This document shows positions 46,202 to 57,746 of a stretch of 64,000 nucleotides of DNA, in pieces. Origin of the DNA: Enterococcus innesii (GTDB lineage Bacteria; Bacillota; Bacilli; Lactobacillales; Enterococcaceae); NCBI GenBank assembly GCA_018982785.1, contig JAHHEN010000001.1, forward strand, positions 62,001 through 126,000. Direction: 5' to 3'. Both the position numbers and the translations under genes were made by a program. Position 1 is the first letter of the stretch. Every line of letters begins with the position of its first letter. Under the pieces are notes generated by a model that ran no database searches, had not been told where the DNA came from, and saw only the letters and a program-made list of their open reading frames with translations.

Positions 46202-46428
46202 GGCATAGCAAAATAAGCGTCCAGCATCCCACGGTTTTTGCCCAAAATCCTGCCTGAATCTACTAGAAATCGACAAGGAAATCGGGTACAATAAACACGT
46301 TGATGCCTTTGGCGATCAACTATGGCAACTTGATTGGTCAACTGTCTATAGTGAGTGACTGATCAGGGCCTCGTAAGTCTGCGCCAACAGAATTACGGGG
46401 TGCCTATTTTTTTGGTTTCTATTCGCTT

Positions 46429-46444
46429 ACATTCTATAGAATGT
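46429..46444. promoter_or_regulatory. Perfect 16-bp palindrome
   Basis: ACATTCTATAGAATGT is self-complementary and lies in the gene-free stretch; it is a possible regulator site. Confidence 0.3.
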
Positions 46445-46565
46445 TTTCCAGAAAAGCAAGCGAACATGACAACAAAATTGCAAATAATGATCATAAAATA
46501 TAAAAAAAAACGTTGCAATTCATTGGATTTAAACAGAAAATATTGATTAGATTGCGTATTTATCA

Positions 46566-46606
46566 AAAAAGGAGGACCGAATCATCCATGATTCAGTCCT
46601 CCTTTT
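46566..46606 (-). terminator. Terminator of the ZIP-like gene
   Basis: AAAAGGAGGAC-GAATCA pairs with TGATTC-GTCCTCCTTTT with one mismatch. Confidence 0.75.
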
Positions 46607-46610
46607 CGCG

Positions 46611-47354
46611 CTAGACAAATACAAACAAAATTCCAGAACAGATCGTGCCTACCAATAGCCCACGAATACTGCCTTCCCCTTCATTGGGTAACTCAAATTT
46701 GATGATATTCACCAGCAAAGCGCCGGTGATCAAGGCTTCAATGATGACTACCAAATAGTAGGGCAATGAGACAAAGAGGGAGAACGCCGCTCCCGCGAAA
46801 ATACTGAAGGAAAGCACAAAGCGCCCATATTTGTTATAAAGGGCACCATGATGGTGATAGAGCAGCCAATCGTTCATAAGAAAATGCAAACCAAAGGCAA
46901 TAAAGTAGGTCAAAATGTAAAAACGCTCTGATAGCGTATTGGCAATCACGATATAGCCGATCATAATATTGTAGATCACATGAAAAGCGATATCCGACCA
47001 AAAAAAGGCGTTTTTGGCACTGGTGATGTCTTTCTTTTCTAACACCATAAACGTCCGCTCATCGATTTTGTAGATCACGTAACTGAAGACTAAGCCAAAC
47101 AGAACGATGCCATAGACCCCATGACTATAAAAAATCCCCGAATCCCAGCCAAATTCATCGATCAACACCGTTTGAAAATACGCCAAATGGGGCAATAGAT
47201 GAACGATCGCATAGGAGATCCCTACACCAGCGGCAAAGGAGCTCATGTATTGCACGTTTAGTTTTCTGGATGAGATAACATTTGATGATAGATGGATGAA
47301 GATAAACCCTAAAGTGATCATGCAATTCACAAAATTGTTTGTTAAATACGTCAT
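46611..47354 (-). CDS. ZIP-like polytopic membrane protein
   Basis: A 247-residue protein with about eight helices. Segments resemble the ZIP metal-transporter fold: MSSFAAGVGISYAIVHLLPHL in the first helices, GLHFLMNDWLLYHHHGALYNKYGR in the middle, and a C-terminal ITGALLVNIIKFELPNEGEGS. Histidines in HLLPHL and YHHHG could bind metal. The assignment rests on pattern only and transport is not proven. It is a single gene with its own terminator. Confidence 0.6.
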   Translation of the reverse strand: MTYLTNNFVNCMITLGFIFIHLSSNVISSRKLNVQYMSSFAAGVGISYAIVHLLPHLAYFQTVLIDEFGWDSGIFYSHGVYGIVLFGLVFSYVIYKIDERTFMVLEKKDITSAKNAFFWSDIAFHVIYNIMIGYIVIANTLSERFYILTYFIAFGLHFLMNDWLLYHHHGALYNKYGRFVLSFSIFAGAAFSLFVSLPYYLVVIIEALITGALLVNIIKFELPNEGEGSIRGLLVGTICSGILFVFV

Positions 47355-47655
47355 TGTTTTCTCCTTCTTACATTCCGTTTACAGCATCGTTTAATCGCAA
47401 TTTTCAATAACAAAGTCTTTTTAATTAGTTATTTTTGGTTATTTTCATGAAATATTCTTGTTTACTATACAGTAAGAGGGCTTGGGGGCAATAGGTTTTT
47501 TAGGTTTTTGGGGAGAAATCTTTATGATAGAAAACGCCCTTCATTGTTGCCGATTTTTTACCGATGATCTTGCCTTCATTTTCGGATAGGATACTGTTGT
47601 TTTTGCTCGAGCAGACACTAAGCCTAACTTCATTTTTATAAAAAATTGGGCTTAT

Positions 47656-47710
47656 TTGAAGATAACTTCAACTTTCCGAAAAATTGTAACCAATTTGAAG
47701 TTCTCTTCAA
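47656..47710. repeat. Two copies of a TTGAAG-N4-CTTCAA palindrome
   Basis: Copies at 47656-47671 and 47695-47710 share the extended context TTTGAAG....CTTCAACTTTC and are 39 bases apart start to start. They look like a double operator. Confidence 0.45.
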
Positions 47711-47792
47711 CTTTCTCAATTATGACAGATTTTTGACGTTCGTAACCAATCGCTGATGAATTCAGAAAGCCGTTGTTGTTCCTATTCCATCA

Positions 47793-47833
47793 AAAAAAGA
47801 AGCAAGAACTTGCAACGTCCTTGCTTCTTTTTT
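47793..47833 (-). terminator. Terminator of the GIY-YIG/MazG cassette
   Basis: AAAAAAGAAGCAAG/CTTGCTTCTTTTTT, a 14-bp stem directly after the MazG stop codon. Confidence 0.8.
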
Positions 47834-47834
47834 G

Positions 47835-48170
47835 TTAGAATTCATTATACTTCTTTTTCGAATCTTTACTTTCTTTCACCGGATACTTCATGTTGTTTTT
47901 TTCCAGCTTTTCTTTGATGATCTCATCAATATCAAGACCCAAATTGTCTGCCAGCATATAAGAATAAATCAGAACATCGGCAATTTCTTCTTTTAGATGT
48001 TCAAAATCTTGAGTGGCTTCTTTAGGTGTTTTCCATTGAAAAATCTCCAACAATTCGGCGGCTTCGATGGAGATAGAAATAGCTAGATCTTTTTCATTAT
48101 GAAATTGTCGCCAATTGCGATCATCTCGAAATTTATTGATCCGTTCCATTGAAGAAGGTTGGTTTTGCAT
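47835..48170 (-). CDS. MazG-like nucleotide pyrophosphohydrolase
   Basis: A 111-residue all-alpha NTP pyrophosphatase. The metal-binding pattern is visible as SIEAAELLEIFQW followed by LKEEIADVLIYSYMLAD (ExxE then ExxD). Such enzymes cleave NTPs or dNTPs to NMP plus PPi, cleansing modified nucleotides or lowering alarmone or nucleotide pools. Its start lies inside the end of the helicase gene (38-base overlap), with AAAGGAG eleven bases ahead, so translation is coupled. This suggests that the pyrophosphatase works with the nuclease-helicase. Confidence 0.88.
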   Translation of the reverse strand: MQNQPSSMERINKFRDDRNWRQFHNEKDLAISISIEAAELLEIFQWKTPKEATQDFEHLKEEIADVLIYSYMLADNLGLDIDEIIKEKLEKNNMKYPVKESKDSKKKYNEF

Positions 48171-49827
48171 GGTAGGACTGGCTCCTTTCGTTTTGTAGGG
48201 TTAAGAGTTTTTGGCGGAGATTGGGATTGATTGCATAGATGTAAAGCCCTTTAATTGCTCGTTTCATTAATACATTCAATGAATTAAGGATGATCGTTTC
48301 TTTGGCTTTCTTCGTCAATTCTTGGTTCATATCGTCACGTCCCGTAAACGCCCCTTTGTCCTCATATTTATCGATATCGATGACAAGCTGGTCGGTCTCT
48401 GGATCGTAATCAACGGAAGGGCCAATGACAACTCCTACATTGTTTAAATCAAAGCCTTGGACGGTGTAGATTGAACCGACTTCACTGATTGTATCTGGTC
48501 GCTCCGCCCATGTTCGCTTCGTATCGGTCGTATTCCATGGCAGGTTGATCCCACCAGGATCTACAAGATATGAAGCTCCGTCTTTCTTATGAACATAATC
48601 GAATGTTGAGATGATCCGTGACAGACCTTCCTTTTTATCGAGAGAAAAGATTTTATTCTTCAACGCATCATGGGTTTCCATAATCTGAAGCTCAAAAGAT
48701 GCTGTTGATTCTGGAATCGGTGTTACACGTTTTTCTACGATATCATCGATCCATTGAATTATTTGTGGACTACTTTTCATTCTTAATTGATCTTTTAGCT
48801 TAAAGCGAGAAGCATTGTACCTTTTCTGAAACTGATCCAGTTTTTCCTGATCCCAGTAACTTTTGATTTTCAATACTTGCTTCGGATCAAAAATACAAAT
48901 CGTGATTTTTGCTCGCTTGATAATCTCTTCTAGTTGGTTTTCATAGTGAAAACTGTTATAACTGTCTTTCTTCGTTAAAAGCAAATGGGCTTCATCCACA
49001 ATAACGATGTCTGGGTGCAACTTCTGATTATCTGTTTTATTAATAAAAGAAGTTGGCTTTAACATATGATTCTTTTTCAAATTTGGCAGACTTTCTGCCA
49101 TTGTATGGTAGGTTTTTAACATCTCTGAATGGTTGACCAGCAAATAGTTATCGGTGCCTTTTAATACAGACTCTGACTTTGTATAGTCTTGAAGGGTGTT
49201 ATAGAGAGATGCCAATAGGACGCTCTTTCCCGTTCCAGCTTCTCCTTCAATCATTAAGACTTTTTGTGTTTCATCCTGGTGAATCGCTTGTTTACAGTAC
49301 TCAATAATTTCAAGTTTTATATCTAACTGTTCTGGCGTCAATTCTTTAAAAGGGGATAATTTATATACATCTTTGTTACGAATCGTATCGATTGAGTGCT
49401 TCGCCAATTGACGTCTTTGCAATTCTTCCCATAACTCTTGGAAGACCACTTCATCATAATACTCTTTTTCATAATACTGATGCATCTGCACCTGTCTTGT
49501 TTGACTGACGTTTTGTAACTGAAACTGCTCATCCCCAATGAAGTGATTGATCAAATTGGTTTCGATATTGTAGGTCGCTGATTGATTGAATTTTTCATGT
49601 CCAATCAGCAAGACTTCTTTAATTTCTCTGCGCTTAGAGTTATTCAAGTGCTGCTTCAATCGTTTGTTCACTTGAACCGTTTGACCAATGTACGCAACAG
49701 GCCTTTTCTTTTCATTTCGGTTGTAGAGTATGTAAACGACTGGGTACTGATCGATATAAGCCGTCGTTATGCTAGATAGCTCACCTTTCTTGAAATGATG
49801 ATCTTCTATGATTAGTTGGTTGGTCAT
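48133..49827 (-). CDS. GIY-YIG nuclease fused to DUF2075 superfamily 1 helicase (Nhi-like)
   Basis: A 564-residue fusion. Residues about 29-95 are a GIY-YIG nuclease with key residues in place: VVYILYN, AYIGQT, the arginine of NKRLKQH and the glutamate of YNIETNLI. Residues about 185-540 are a DUF2075 P-loop helicase-like domain: Walker A GEAGTGKS (195-202), Walker B DIVIVDEAHLL (273-283), RMKSSPQIIQWI, GSIYTVQGFDLNNVGVVIGP (451-470) and LNVLMKRAIKGLYIYA. DUF2075 nuclease-helicases include the staphylococcal anti-phage protein Nhi, which has a different nuclease; a defence role here is inference. GGAGACTCTAAAAT precedes the ATG, and MazG follows in the operon. Confidence 0.88.
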   Translation of the reverse strand: MTNQLIIEDHHFKKGELSSITTAYIDQYPVVYILYNRNEKKRPVAYIGQTVQVNKRLKQHLNNSKRREIKEVLLIGHEKFNQSATYNIETNLINHFIGDEQFQLQNVSQTRQVQMHQYYEKEYYDEVVFQELWEELQRRQLAKHSIDTIRNKDVYKLSPFKELTPEQLDIKLEIIEYCKQAIHQDETQKVLMIEGEAGTGKSVLLASLYNTLQDYTKSESVLKGTDNYLLVNHSEMLKTYHTMAESLPNLKKNHMLKPTSFINKTDNQKLHPDIVIVDEAHLLLTKKDSYNSFHYENQLEEIIKRAKITICIFDPKQVLKIKSYWDQEKLDQFQKRYNASRFKLKDQLRMKSSPQIIQWIDDIVEKRVTPIPESTASFELQIMETHDALKNKIFSLDKKEGLSRIISTFDYVHKKDGASYLVDPGGINLPWNTTDTKRTWAERPDTISEVGSIYTVQGFDLNNVGVVIGPSVDYDPETDQLVIDIDKYEDKGAFTGRDDMNQELTKKAKETIILNSLNVLMKRAIKGLYIYAINPNLRQKLLTLQNERSQSYHAKPTFFNGTDQ

Positions 49828-50255
49828 ATTTTAGAGTCTCCGTTTAGTGTCTATTCCATTAAGGTTATTTATTTTAGTATATCATTGCATATTTTGCTCT
49901 TAAAGCATTAAAGACAAAATTGGTAATTTTTTGTTTTAGCAAAATAACCATTATCTAAAAAAATCGCTATTGATTAATCTACTAATTTCGCCCAACGTGC
50001 ATACTTTGCTAATGATTTAATAGACTAACTTATTATCCTGAAACTCTTTTCAAACGAATCCTCTCTAAGACGTTCTAAAATAAATAGCTGAAAATCCCCT
50101 TTGATAATTCATCAAATATCCTCTGTTTAGGATATTTATAAATTGTTTAGTAAATCAAAAAAATATTTTTCAACATCAAAATAAATAAATATTTTATAAT
50201 TTTAATTTGACTAAATCATTCAATATGCGATAATCATTTACGAAAGGATGATTTG
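49828..50255. other. AT-rich intergenic stretch between divergent units
   Basis: It carries a minus-strand TATACT box near 49880-49890 for the helicase operon, a hairpin AAATATCCT/AGGATATTT at about 50107-50131, and the plus-strand promoter at 50207-50234. No gene is supported. Confidence 0.5.
50207..50234 (+). promoter_or_regulatory. Promoter of the 50256 gene
   Basis: TTGACT and GATAAT with 16 bases between them, 22 bases before the start codon. Confidence 0.5.
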
Positions 50256-50543
50256 ATGAACCATACAGTTACCAGCCTAAGATATCTACGGATCGCTCAA
50301 ATTTCTTTGTTAACATACTATATTTATTTAGCCGTCCATGACAATATTTTCGAAGCAATTCCATTACTGTTAATCAGTGGTATTTTAGATCTCGTATACC
50401 CGCCAGACTACGCAAACCAGTCATTTTGGTTCCCTTATAAAAAGAAAACAATATTTTTAAAAAGCAACAATTTGTTTCTGGAAAGAGCTCTAGAAATCTT
50501 AACCACAATTGTTCTTGGTATTTTCCTATCTCTTGTTTTTTAA
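50256..50543 (+). CDS. Small membrane protein of unknown function (95 aa)
   Basis: The ATG at 50256 follows AAAGGATG by five bases. The protein has hydrophobic segments at about residues 12-28, 33-48 and 78-95 (LTTIVLGIFLSLVF) and a polar aromatic loop (YANQSFWFPYKKK). It is the first of three small plus-strand genes in an AT-rich stretch divergent from the helicase cassette. I do not recognise a family. Confidence 0.6.
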   Translation: MNHTVTSLRYLRIAQISLLTYYIYLAVHDNIFEAIPLLLISGILDLVYPPDYANQSFWFPYKKKTIFLKSNNLFLERALEILTTIVLGIFLSLVF

Positions 50544-50710
50544 AGGAACAACTTGTGATTGTTGGTTCCCTTCTACCCAACAACTGAATTATTTTTCTAT
50601 TGCTCACTATTTTATCCATTTGTCTATTAAAATGGATTTATTAAATGAATAACGAATCCTTGACTGTTGAGATGACGCTAGTATTTAATCGAATGGAAAG
50701 GTGATTTTTT

Positions 50711-51019
50711 ATGAAAAGAATTTGTTTTGTCTTAGTTTTGAGCAATGGATTATCTTACACACCATTAACTCCAGGTGTTCTTTATCAAAGAGACACAAGC
50801 CTCAAAGACTATTTTTCACCGTTTTACGACGTTTCAATCAATTATCTGAGAGATAAAGATACTGTTGATTACTTGGTCCTTCCTGAGCCATTCGCTCCTT
50901 TTGATAATGAAAATAACCTCCCCATCATAAAAGTTCCTTCTAAATTTTTTCTGACTAAAGACTTTGAAAAAATTAAGGCGTACATTGATGACTACTTTAA
51001 AGAAAACGATGCTAAGTAA
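50711..51019 (+). CDS. Hypothetical protein (102 aa)
   Basis: The ATG follows GGAAAGGTG. The alternating pattern (RICFVLVLSNG, DYLVLPEPFAPF, NLPIIKVPSKFFLTKDFEKIKAYIDDYF) suggests a small alpha/beta domain somewhat like PTS IIB-type folds, but no phosphorylated cysteine position is evident. There is no signal peptide. It is located between two small membrane genes in the AT-rich island; the function is unknown. Confidence 0.55.
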   Translation: MKRICFVLVLSNGLSYTPLTPGVLYQRDTSLKDYFSPFYDVSINYLRDKDTVDYLVLPEPFAPFDNENNLPIIKVPSKFFLTKDFEKIKAYIDDYFKENDAK

Positions 51020-51296
51020 TACTATCCTCGATCGTTTTGCGCCCTTACTGATTGATACCGTTATCAATCAGTTTTTTCGTCGGATTGTCAACTTATTTTG
51101 GGACGAGAAAACAGTCCGAATATTCTAAATTTATTCTTTTGCGATAAAATTATTCCAATATAAATAATAAGGTAATATTTATTTGGTAGCTCTCAATTAT
51201 TCTTATACTTAGCTGAGGGCATCACTTGCTTGACCAAAAAATTCAATGATCGAATACGGGCTAACGGTTTTAATTTATCTTAAAGGGGTTTTAGTT

Positions 51297-51506
51297 TTGA
51301 CAGACGAAAGATGGTTCCAAATAAGAAAAAGACGAAAAATAGAATTATATGTTTGTCTTTTAGTCGTTTTCCCAATGGTCTATGGGCTATGGTTCAACAT
51401 AGTTTTTCTTGTACAATATACTGCACTACTTTTTTGTATCGCAGTTTTAACAGCAATTTATGAACTCGGAAAACTATTAATTGATAAAACTCTAAGAAAA
51501 AGGTAG
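51297..51506 (+). CDS. Small two-helix membrane protein (69 aa)
   Basis: A TTG at 51297 placed eight bases after AAAGGGG is preferred over the farther upstream ATG, which lacks a ribosome site. The protein begins MTDERWFQIRKRRK and has two hydrophobic helices (about residues 16-34 and 37-55) with a basic tail (IDKTLRKR). It ends in a strong terminator. The size and form would suit a small effector or immunity protein, but nothing proves that. Confidence 0.5.
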   Translation: MTDERWFQIRKRRKIELYVCLLVVFPMVYGLWFNIVFLVQYTALLFCIAVLTAIYELGKLLIDKTLRKR

Positions 51507-51552
51507 TAATGTTCAATCTATATTTTGTAGGTTGGACATTACTACCTTTTTC
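51497..51552 (+). terminator. Terminator of the small-gene island
   Basis: AAAAAGGTAGTAATGT/ACATTACTACCTTTTT, a perfect 16-bp stem at the stop codon of the 51297 gene. Confidence 0.85.
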
Positions 51553-51590
51553 TTGAAGGAATTTAATAACAATAAGCCTAAAGAAGATAC

Positions 51591-51622
51591 AAAAAGGAGC
51601 ACTCCTTAGAGTACTCCTTTTT
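51591..51622 (-). terminator. Terminator of the suf operon
   Basis: AAAAAGGAGCACTC pairs with GAGTACTCCTTTTT with one mismatch, about 70 bases past the sufB stop codon. Confidence 0.75.
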
Positions 51623-51692
51623 CATTATTTTATGGAAAACAGTAACATACTAATCAAGTCAATGAAGCTTTGAATGTAATAGTGTACCCCTA

Positions 51693-53084
51693 TTACCCCA
51701 CAGACCCTTCCATCTCATAACTAATCAACCGGTTCAATTCGACTGCGTATTCCATCGGTAATTCTTTGGTGAATGGTTCGACGAATCCCATGACGATCAT
51801 TTCGGTTGCTTCGCTTTCGGAGAGGCCGCGACTCATTAGGTAGTACAGTTGTTCTTCTGAGATTTTGGAGACTTTGGCTTCGTGTTCTAGGGACACTTGG
51901 CTGTTGTGGATCTCATTGAATGGGATGGTATCGGATTTCGATAGGTCATCCATGATGATAGTGTCACACTCGATATGGGAGATAGAGCCTGCGCTCTTCT
52001 TGCCGAAGGTGACTTGTCCACGGTAGTTTACTGCACCGCCGTCTTTAGAAATTGATTTTGAGACGATGGAGCTGGAGGTATTTGGTGCGTTATGGATCAT
52101 TTTTGCACCAGTATCTTGGATTTGGTTGGCACCTGCAAAGGCAATTGAAAGCATCGTGCCTCGTGCGCCTTTGCCATCAAGATACACACTTGGGTATTTC
52201 ATGGTTGTTTTGGCACCTAAGTTGCCATCGATCCATTCAACGGTAGCACCTTCTAAGGCTTTGGCCCGTTTGGTTACTAGGTTATAGACGTTGTCTGACC
52301 AGTTTTGAATGGTGGTGTAGCGGCAGTAAGCGTCTTTTAGGGTAAAAATTTCAACGATGGCTGCGTGCAAACTATTGCTTGAATAGGTTGGGGCGGTACA
52401 GCCTTCAACATAATGGACGCTGGCTCCTTCGTCAACGATGATCAATGTTCGTTCGAACTGACCGGTATTTTCGGCATTGATCCGGAAATAGGTCTGTAAT
52501 GGCACATCGACACGAACGCCTTTTGGTACATAGATAAAGGTACCACCTGACCAAACGGCTGAGTTTAAAGCAGCAAGCTTGTTATCTGTTGGTGGGACTA
52601 ATTTTGAGAAGTATTGTTTGAACAGCTCAGGGTATTCCTTCAAGGCTGAATCGGTATCGGTAAAGACGATGCCAAGTTTTTCAAACTCTTCTTTCATGTT
52701 GTGGTAAACGACTTCTGATTCATATTGGGCAGAAGCGCCGGCCAGGTATGCCCGCTCGGCTTCTGGAATACCAATGCGTTCAAAGGTCTCTTTGATTTTT
52801 TCTGGTACGTCATCCCAATCACGGGCAGGACGATCACTTGGTTTTTGGTAATATTTGATGGCATCAAAATCGATGTCAGACAGATCCGGGCCCCAGTTTT
52901 GCATTGGCATCTTGTTGAAGGCTTCAAGAGACTTCAAGCGGAACTCAAGCATCCATTCTGGCTCTTGCTTGACCCGTGAGATTTCACGGACGATGTCTTC
53001 GGTCAATCCTTCGCCGGTACTAAAAACAGGCTGCACGTCATCGTGGAAGCCAAATTTATATTCTTCTAATTCGGGTACACCCAT
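51693..53084 (-). CDS. sufB: Fe-S cluster assembly protein SufB
   Basis: About 463 residues from ATG 53084, which has AAAAGGAGTGAGAACC; an in-frame GTG at 53093 lies within that site. The sequence is classic Suf[45 protein letters not shown] (read in pieces), YVEGCTAP with the conserved cysteine, [14 protein letters not shown] and [20 protein letters not shown]. SufB is the scaffold of the SufBCD complex, where the cluster is built from SufU/SufS sulfur. It is the last gene of the operon. Confidence 0.97.
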   Translation of the reverse strand: MGVPELEEYKFGFHDDVQPVFSTGEGLTEDIVREISRVKQEPEWMLEFRLKSLEAFNKMPMQNWGPDLSDIDFDAIKYYQKPSDRPARDWDDVPEKIKETFERIGIPEAERAYLAGASAQYESEVVYHNMKEEFEKLGIVFTDTDSALKEYPELFKQYFSKLVPPTDNKLAALNSAVWSGGTFIYVPKGVRVDVPLQTYFRINAENTGQFERTLIIVDEGASVHYVEGCTAPTYSSNSLHAAIVEIFTLKDAYCRYTTIQNWSDNVYNLVTKRAKALEGATVEWIDGNLGAKTTMKYPSVYLDGKGARGTMLSIAFAGANQIQDTGAKMIHNAPNTSSSIVSKSISKDGGAVNYRGQVTFGKKSAGSISHIECDTIIMDDLSKSDTIPFNEIHNSQVSLEHEAKVSKISEEQLYYLMSRGLSESEATEMIVMGFVEPFTKELPMEYAVELNRLISYEMEGSVG

Positions 53085-53113
53085 GGTTCTCACTCCTTTT
53101 GTAGTGCGGTTGT

Positions 53114-56130
<3,017 letters not shown>

Positions 56131-56143
56131 TTACCTTGCCTCC

Positions 56144-56917
56144 TTACGCTTCTTCTTCTTTGTAGTCGATCCCTAACTCTTTACTGATCCCAGCATAGCC
56201 TTCTGCTTCTAGGCGTTTGGCTAAGTCTGCCGAACCGGTCATCACGACACGGCCTTCCATCATGATATGAACCACGTCTGGTGTGATGTAGTTTAACAGA
56301 CGTTGGTAATGGGTGATGATCAAAGCGCCAAAGCCTTCGCCGCGCATTTCATTGACGCCTTTTGCTACGACTTTCAAGGCATCAATATCTAGACCAGAGT
56401 CGATCTCATCCAAAATCGCAAAGGTTGGCTCTAGCATCAACAATTGTAAGATTTCATTTCGTTTCTTTTCTCCACCAGAGAAGCCTTCATTCAAATAGCG
56501 TTCCGCCATTTCTTCTGGCATATTCAATAAATCCATTTTTTCATCTAATTTTTTCAAGAAATCCATGACAGAGATTTTGTCGTCTTCGTCACGTTTGGCA
56601 TTGATCGCTGCCCGCATGAATTCTGCATTGGTGATGCCTGGAATTTCACTTGGGTATTGCATCGCCAAGAACAGACCTAAACGAGCTCGCTCATCCACTT
56701 CCATTTCCAAGACGTTTTCGCCGTCGAACAAAATTTCCCCTTCTGTCACTTCATAATTCGGGTTGCCCATGATGGCAGCGGACAAGGTTGATTTCCCTGT
56801 ACCGTTTGGTCCCATGATGGCATGGATCTCTCCAGTTTTTAACACTAAGTCAACGCCTTTTAAGATCTTTTTATCTTCGATTTGGACGTGTAGATTTTTG
56901 ATTTCTAAAACTGACAT
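56144..56917 (-). CDS. sufC: Fe-S assembly ATPase SufC
   Basis: A 257-residue ABC-type ATPase powering SufBCD. It has Walker A GPNGTGKST, the Q-loop AMQYPSEIPG, signature FSGGEKKRNE and Walker B FAILDEIDSGLDIDALK. GGAGGGAAAGAA precedes the ATG. It is the first gene of sufCDSUB, the usual Firmicutes order. Confidence 0.97.
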   Translation of the reverse strand: MSVLEIKNLHVQIEDKKILKGVDLVLKTGEIHAIMGPNGTGKSTLSAAIMGNPNYEVTEGEILFDGENVLEMEVDERARLGLFLAMQYPSEIPGITNAEFMRAAINAKRDEDDKISVMDFLKKLDEKMDLLNMPEEMAERYLNEGFSGGEKKRNEILQLLMLEPTFAILDEIDSGLDIDALKVVAKGVNEMRGEGFGALIITHYQRLLNYITPDVVHIMMEGRVVMTGSADLAKRLEAEGYAGISKELGIDYKEEEA

Positions 56918-56949
56918 TTCTTTCCCTCCAGTATCTTTTCTTTCTCACT

Positions 56950-56978
56950 ATTTTAGACTAATTGAGAATGAACTTCAA
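56950..56978 (-). promoter_or_regulatory. Promoter of the suf operon
   Basis: On the minus strand TTGAAG and TAAAAT are 17 bases apart, about 33 bases upstream of the sufC start codon. Confidence 0.6.
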
Positions 56979-57143
56979 ACGCTATTCCCGACTTTTTTAA
57001 AATATTTCTAATCTGTACATTGGAATTATTATAAAGTATTACATAGAGATAGTACATGGTTATTGTCTGTAATGCTAGAAATTTTTTTGATTTGTTGTAA
57101 AAAAGAAAAAAGAATACGACATTGGCTGCCGTATCCCCTACCT

Positions 57144-57686
57144 TCACTTCTGCTGTGCCCATTCTTCTCGCAAGATGCCATACTTGATGGAATCATAATA
57201 GGTGCCTTCCCAGAAACGGACTTTGCGGATCTGGGCTTCTTTGGTCATCCCTAGCTTTTCTCCTAGTTTCATCATGCGGTGATTACCGGACCACGTGGTA
57301 TAACCGACACGCTGGATATGAGGCTGTGATTCAAACAACTCATTGATCCACTGACGAATTGCTTGGCTGCCAATCCCTTGATTCCAAAGGGAAGCATCAT
57401 AGATGGCTATCCCGAATTCCAACCACTGCTGCAAGGTATTGTCTTCCCAATAAGCGGTCGCGATCCCCACGATTCTTCCTTGATAGCTAATCGCTTTACG
57501 TAACGGGTTGTCGATACAGCTAGCGCCAAACCCCGTTCGAAATTCTTCCCACGTCAACACGGGGTCTTGAAAATACGGTCCGTCCCATTTTTTCCATTCT
57601 AAATCTGCCTTAGGTCCATAGCTGATCGACCAAAGTTCAGCAAGCATTTCTTCGGTAATCGGTTGAAGTGTGACTGTTTCTGCCAT
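57144..57686 (-). CDS. GNAT family N-acetyltransferase
   Basis: About 180 residues from ATG 57686, preceded by GGAGGGCTTGAAG. RimJ/RimL-like features: IAIYDASLWNQGIGSQAIRQWI (acetyl-CoA loop), RVGYTTWSGNHRMMKLGEKLGM and the ending VRFWEGTYYDSIKYGIL. This subtype is common in enterococci as a single gene; the acceptor is unknown. Confidence 0.9.
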   Translation of the reverse strand: MAETVTLQPITEEMLAELWSISYGPKADLEWKKWDGPYFQDPVLTWEEFRTGFGASCIDNPLRKAISYQGRIVGIATAYWEDNTLQQWLEFGIAIYDASLWNQGIGSQAIRQWINELFESQPHIQRVGYTTWSGNHRMMKLGEKLGMTKEAQIRKVRFWEGTYYDSIKYGILREEWAQQK

Positions 57687-57711
57687 CTTCAAGCCCTCCT
57701 TTCTCCTAAAA

Positions 57712-57742
57712 AAAGTCGTCTCCTTTATTCGTAGACGACTTT
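57712..57742 (-). terminator. Terminator of the uronide operon
   Basis: AAAGTCGTCT/AGACGACTTT stem just past the YesL stop codon, with a T7 tail on the minus strand. Confidence 0.7.
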
Positions 57743-57746
57743 CTTT

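Larger units (their letters stand above)
45901..46610. other. 710-bp stretch without a supported gene
   Basis: It holds the PTS operon promoter region, the terminator at 46166-46201, the palindrome at 46429-46444 and the terminator at 46566-46606. A plus-strand frame ending at about 46350 reads protein-like (DKEIGYNKHVDAFGDQLW) but is short and lacks a start, so it may be a gene remnant. Confidence 0.45.
47355..47834. other. 480-bp intergenic stretch with twin palindromes
   Basis: No coding region is supported. It contains the paired TTGAAG/CTTCAA palindromes at 47656-47710 and the terminator at 47793-47833. Confidence 0.5.

Noticed and set aside
46103-46341. Two overlapping minus-strand ORFs of 62 and 72 residues
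   Set aside because: Both span the strong terminator at 46166-46201 and lack ribosome sites.
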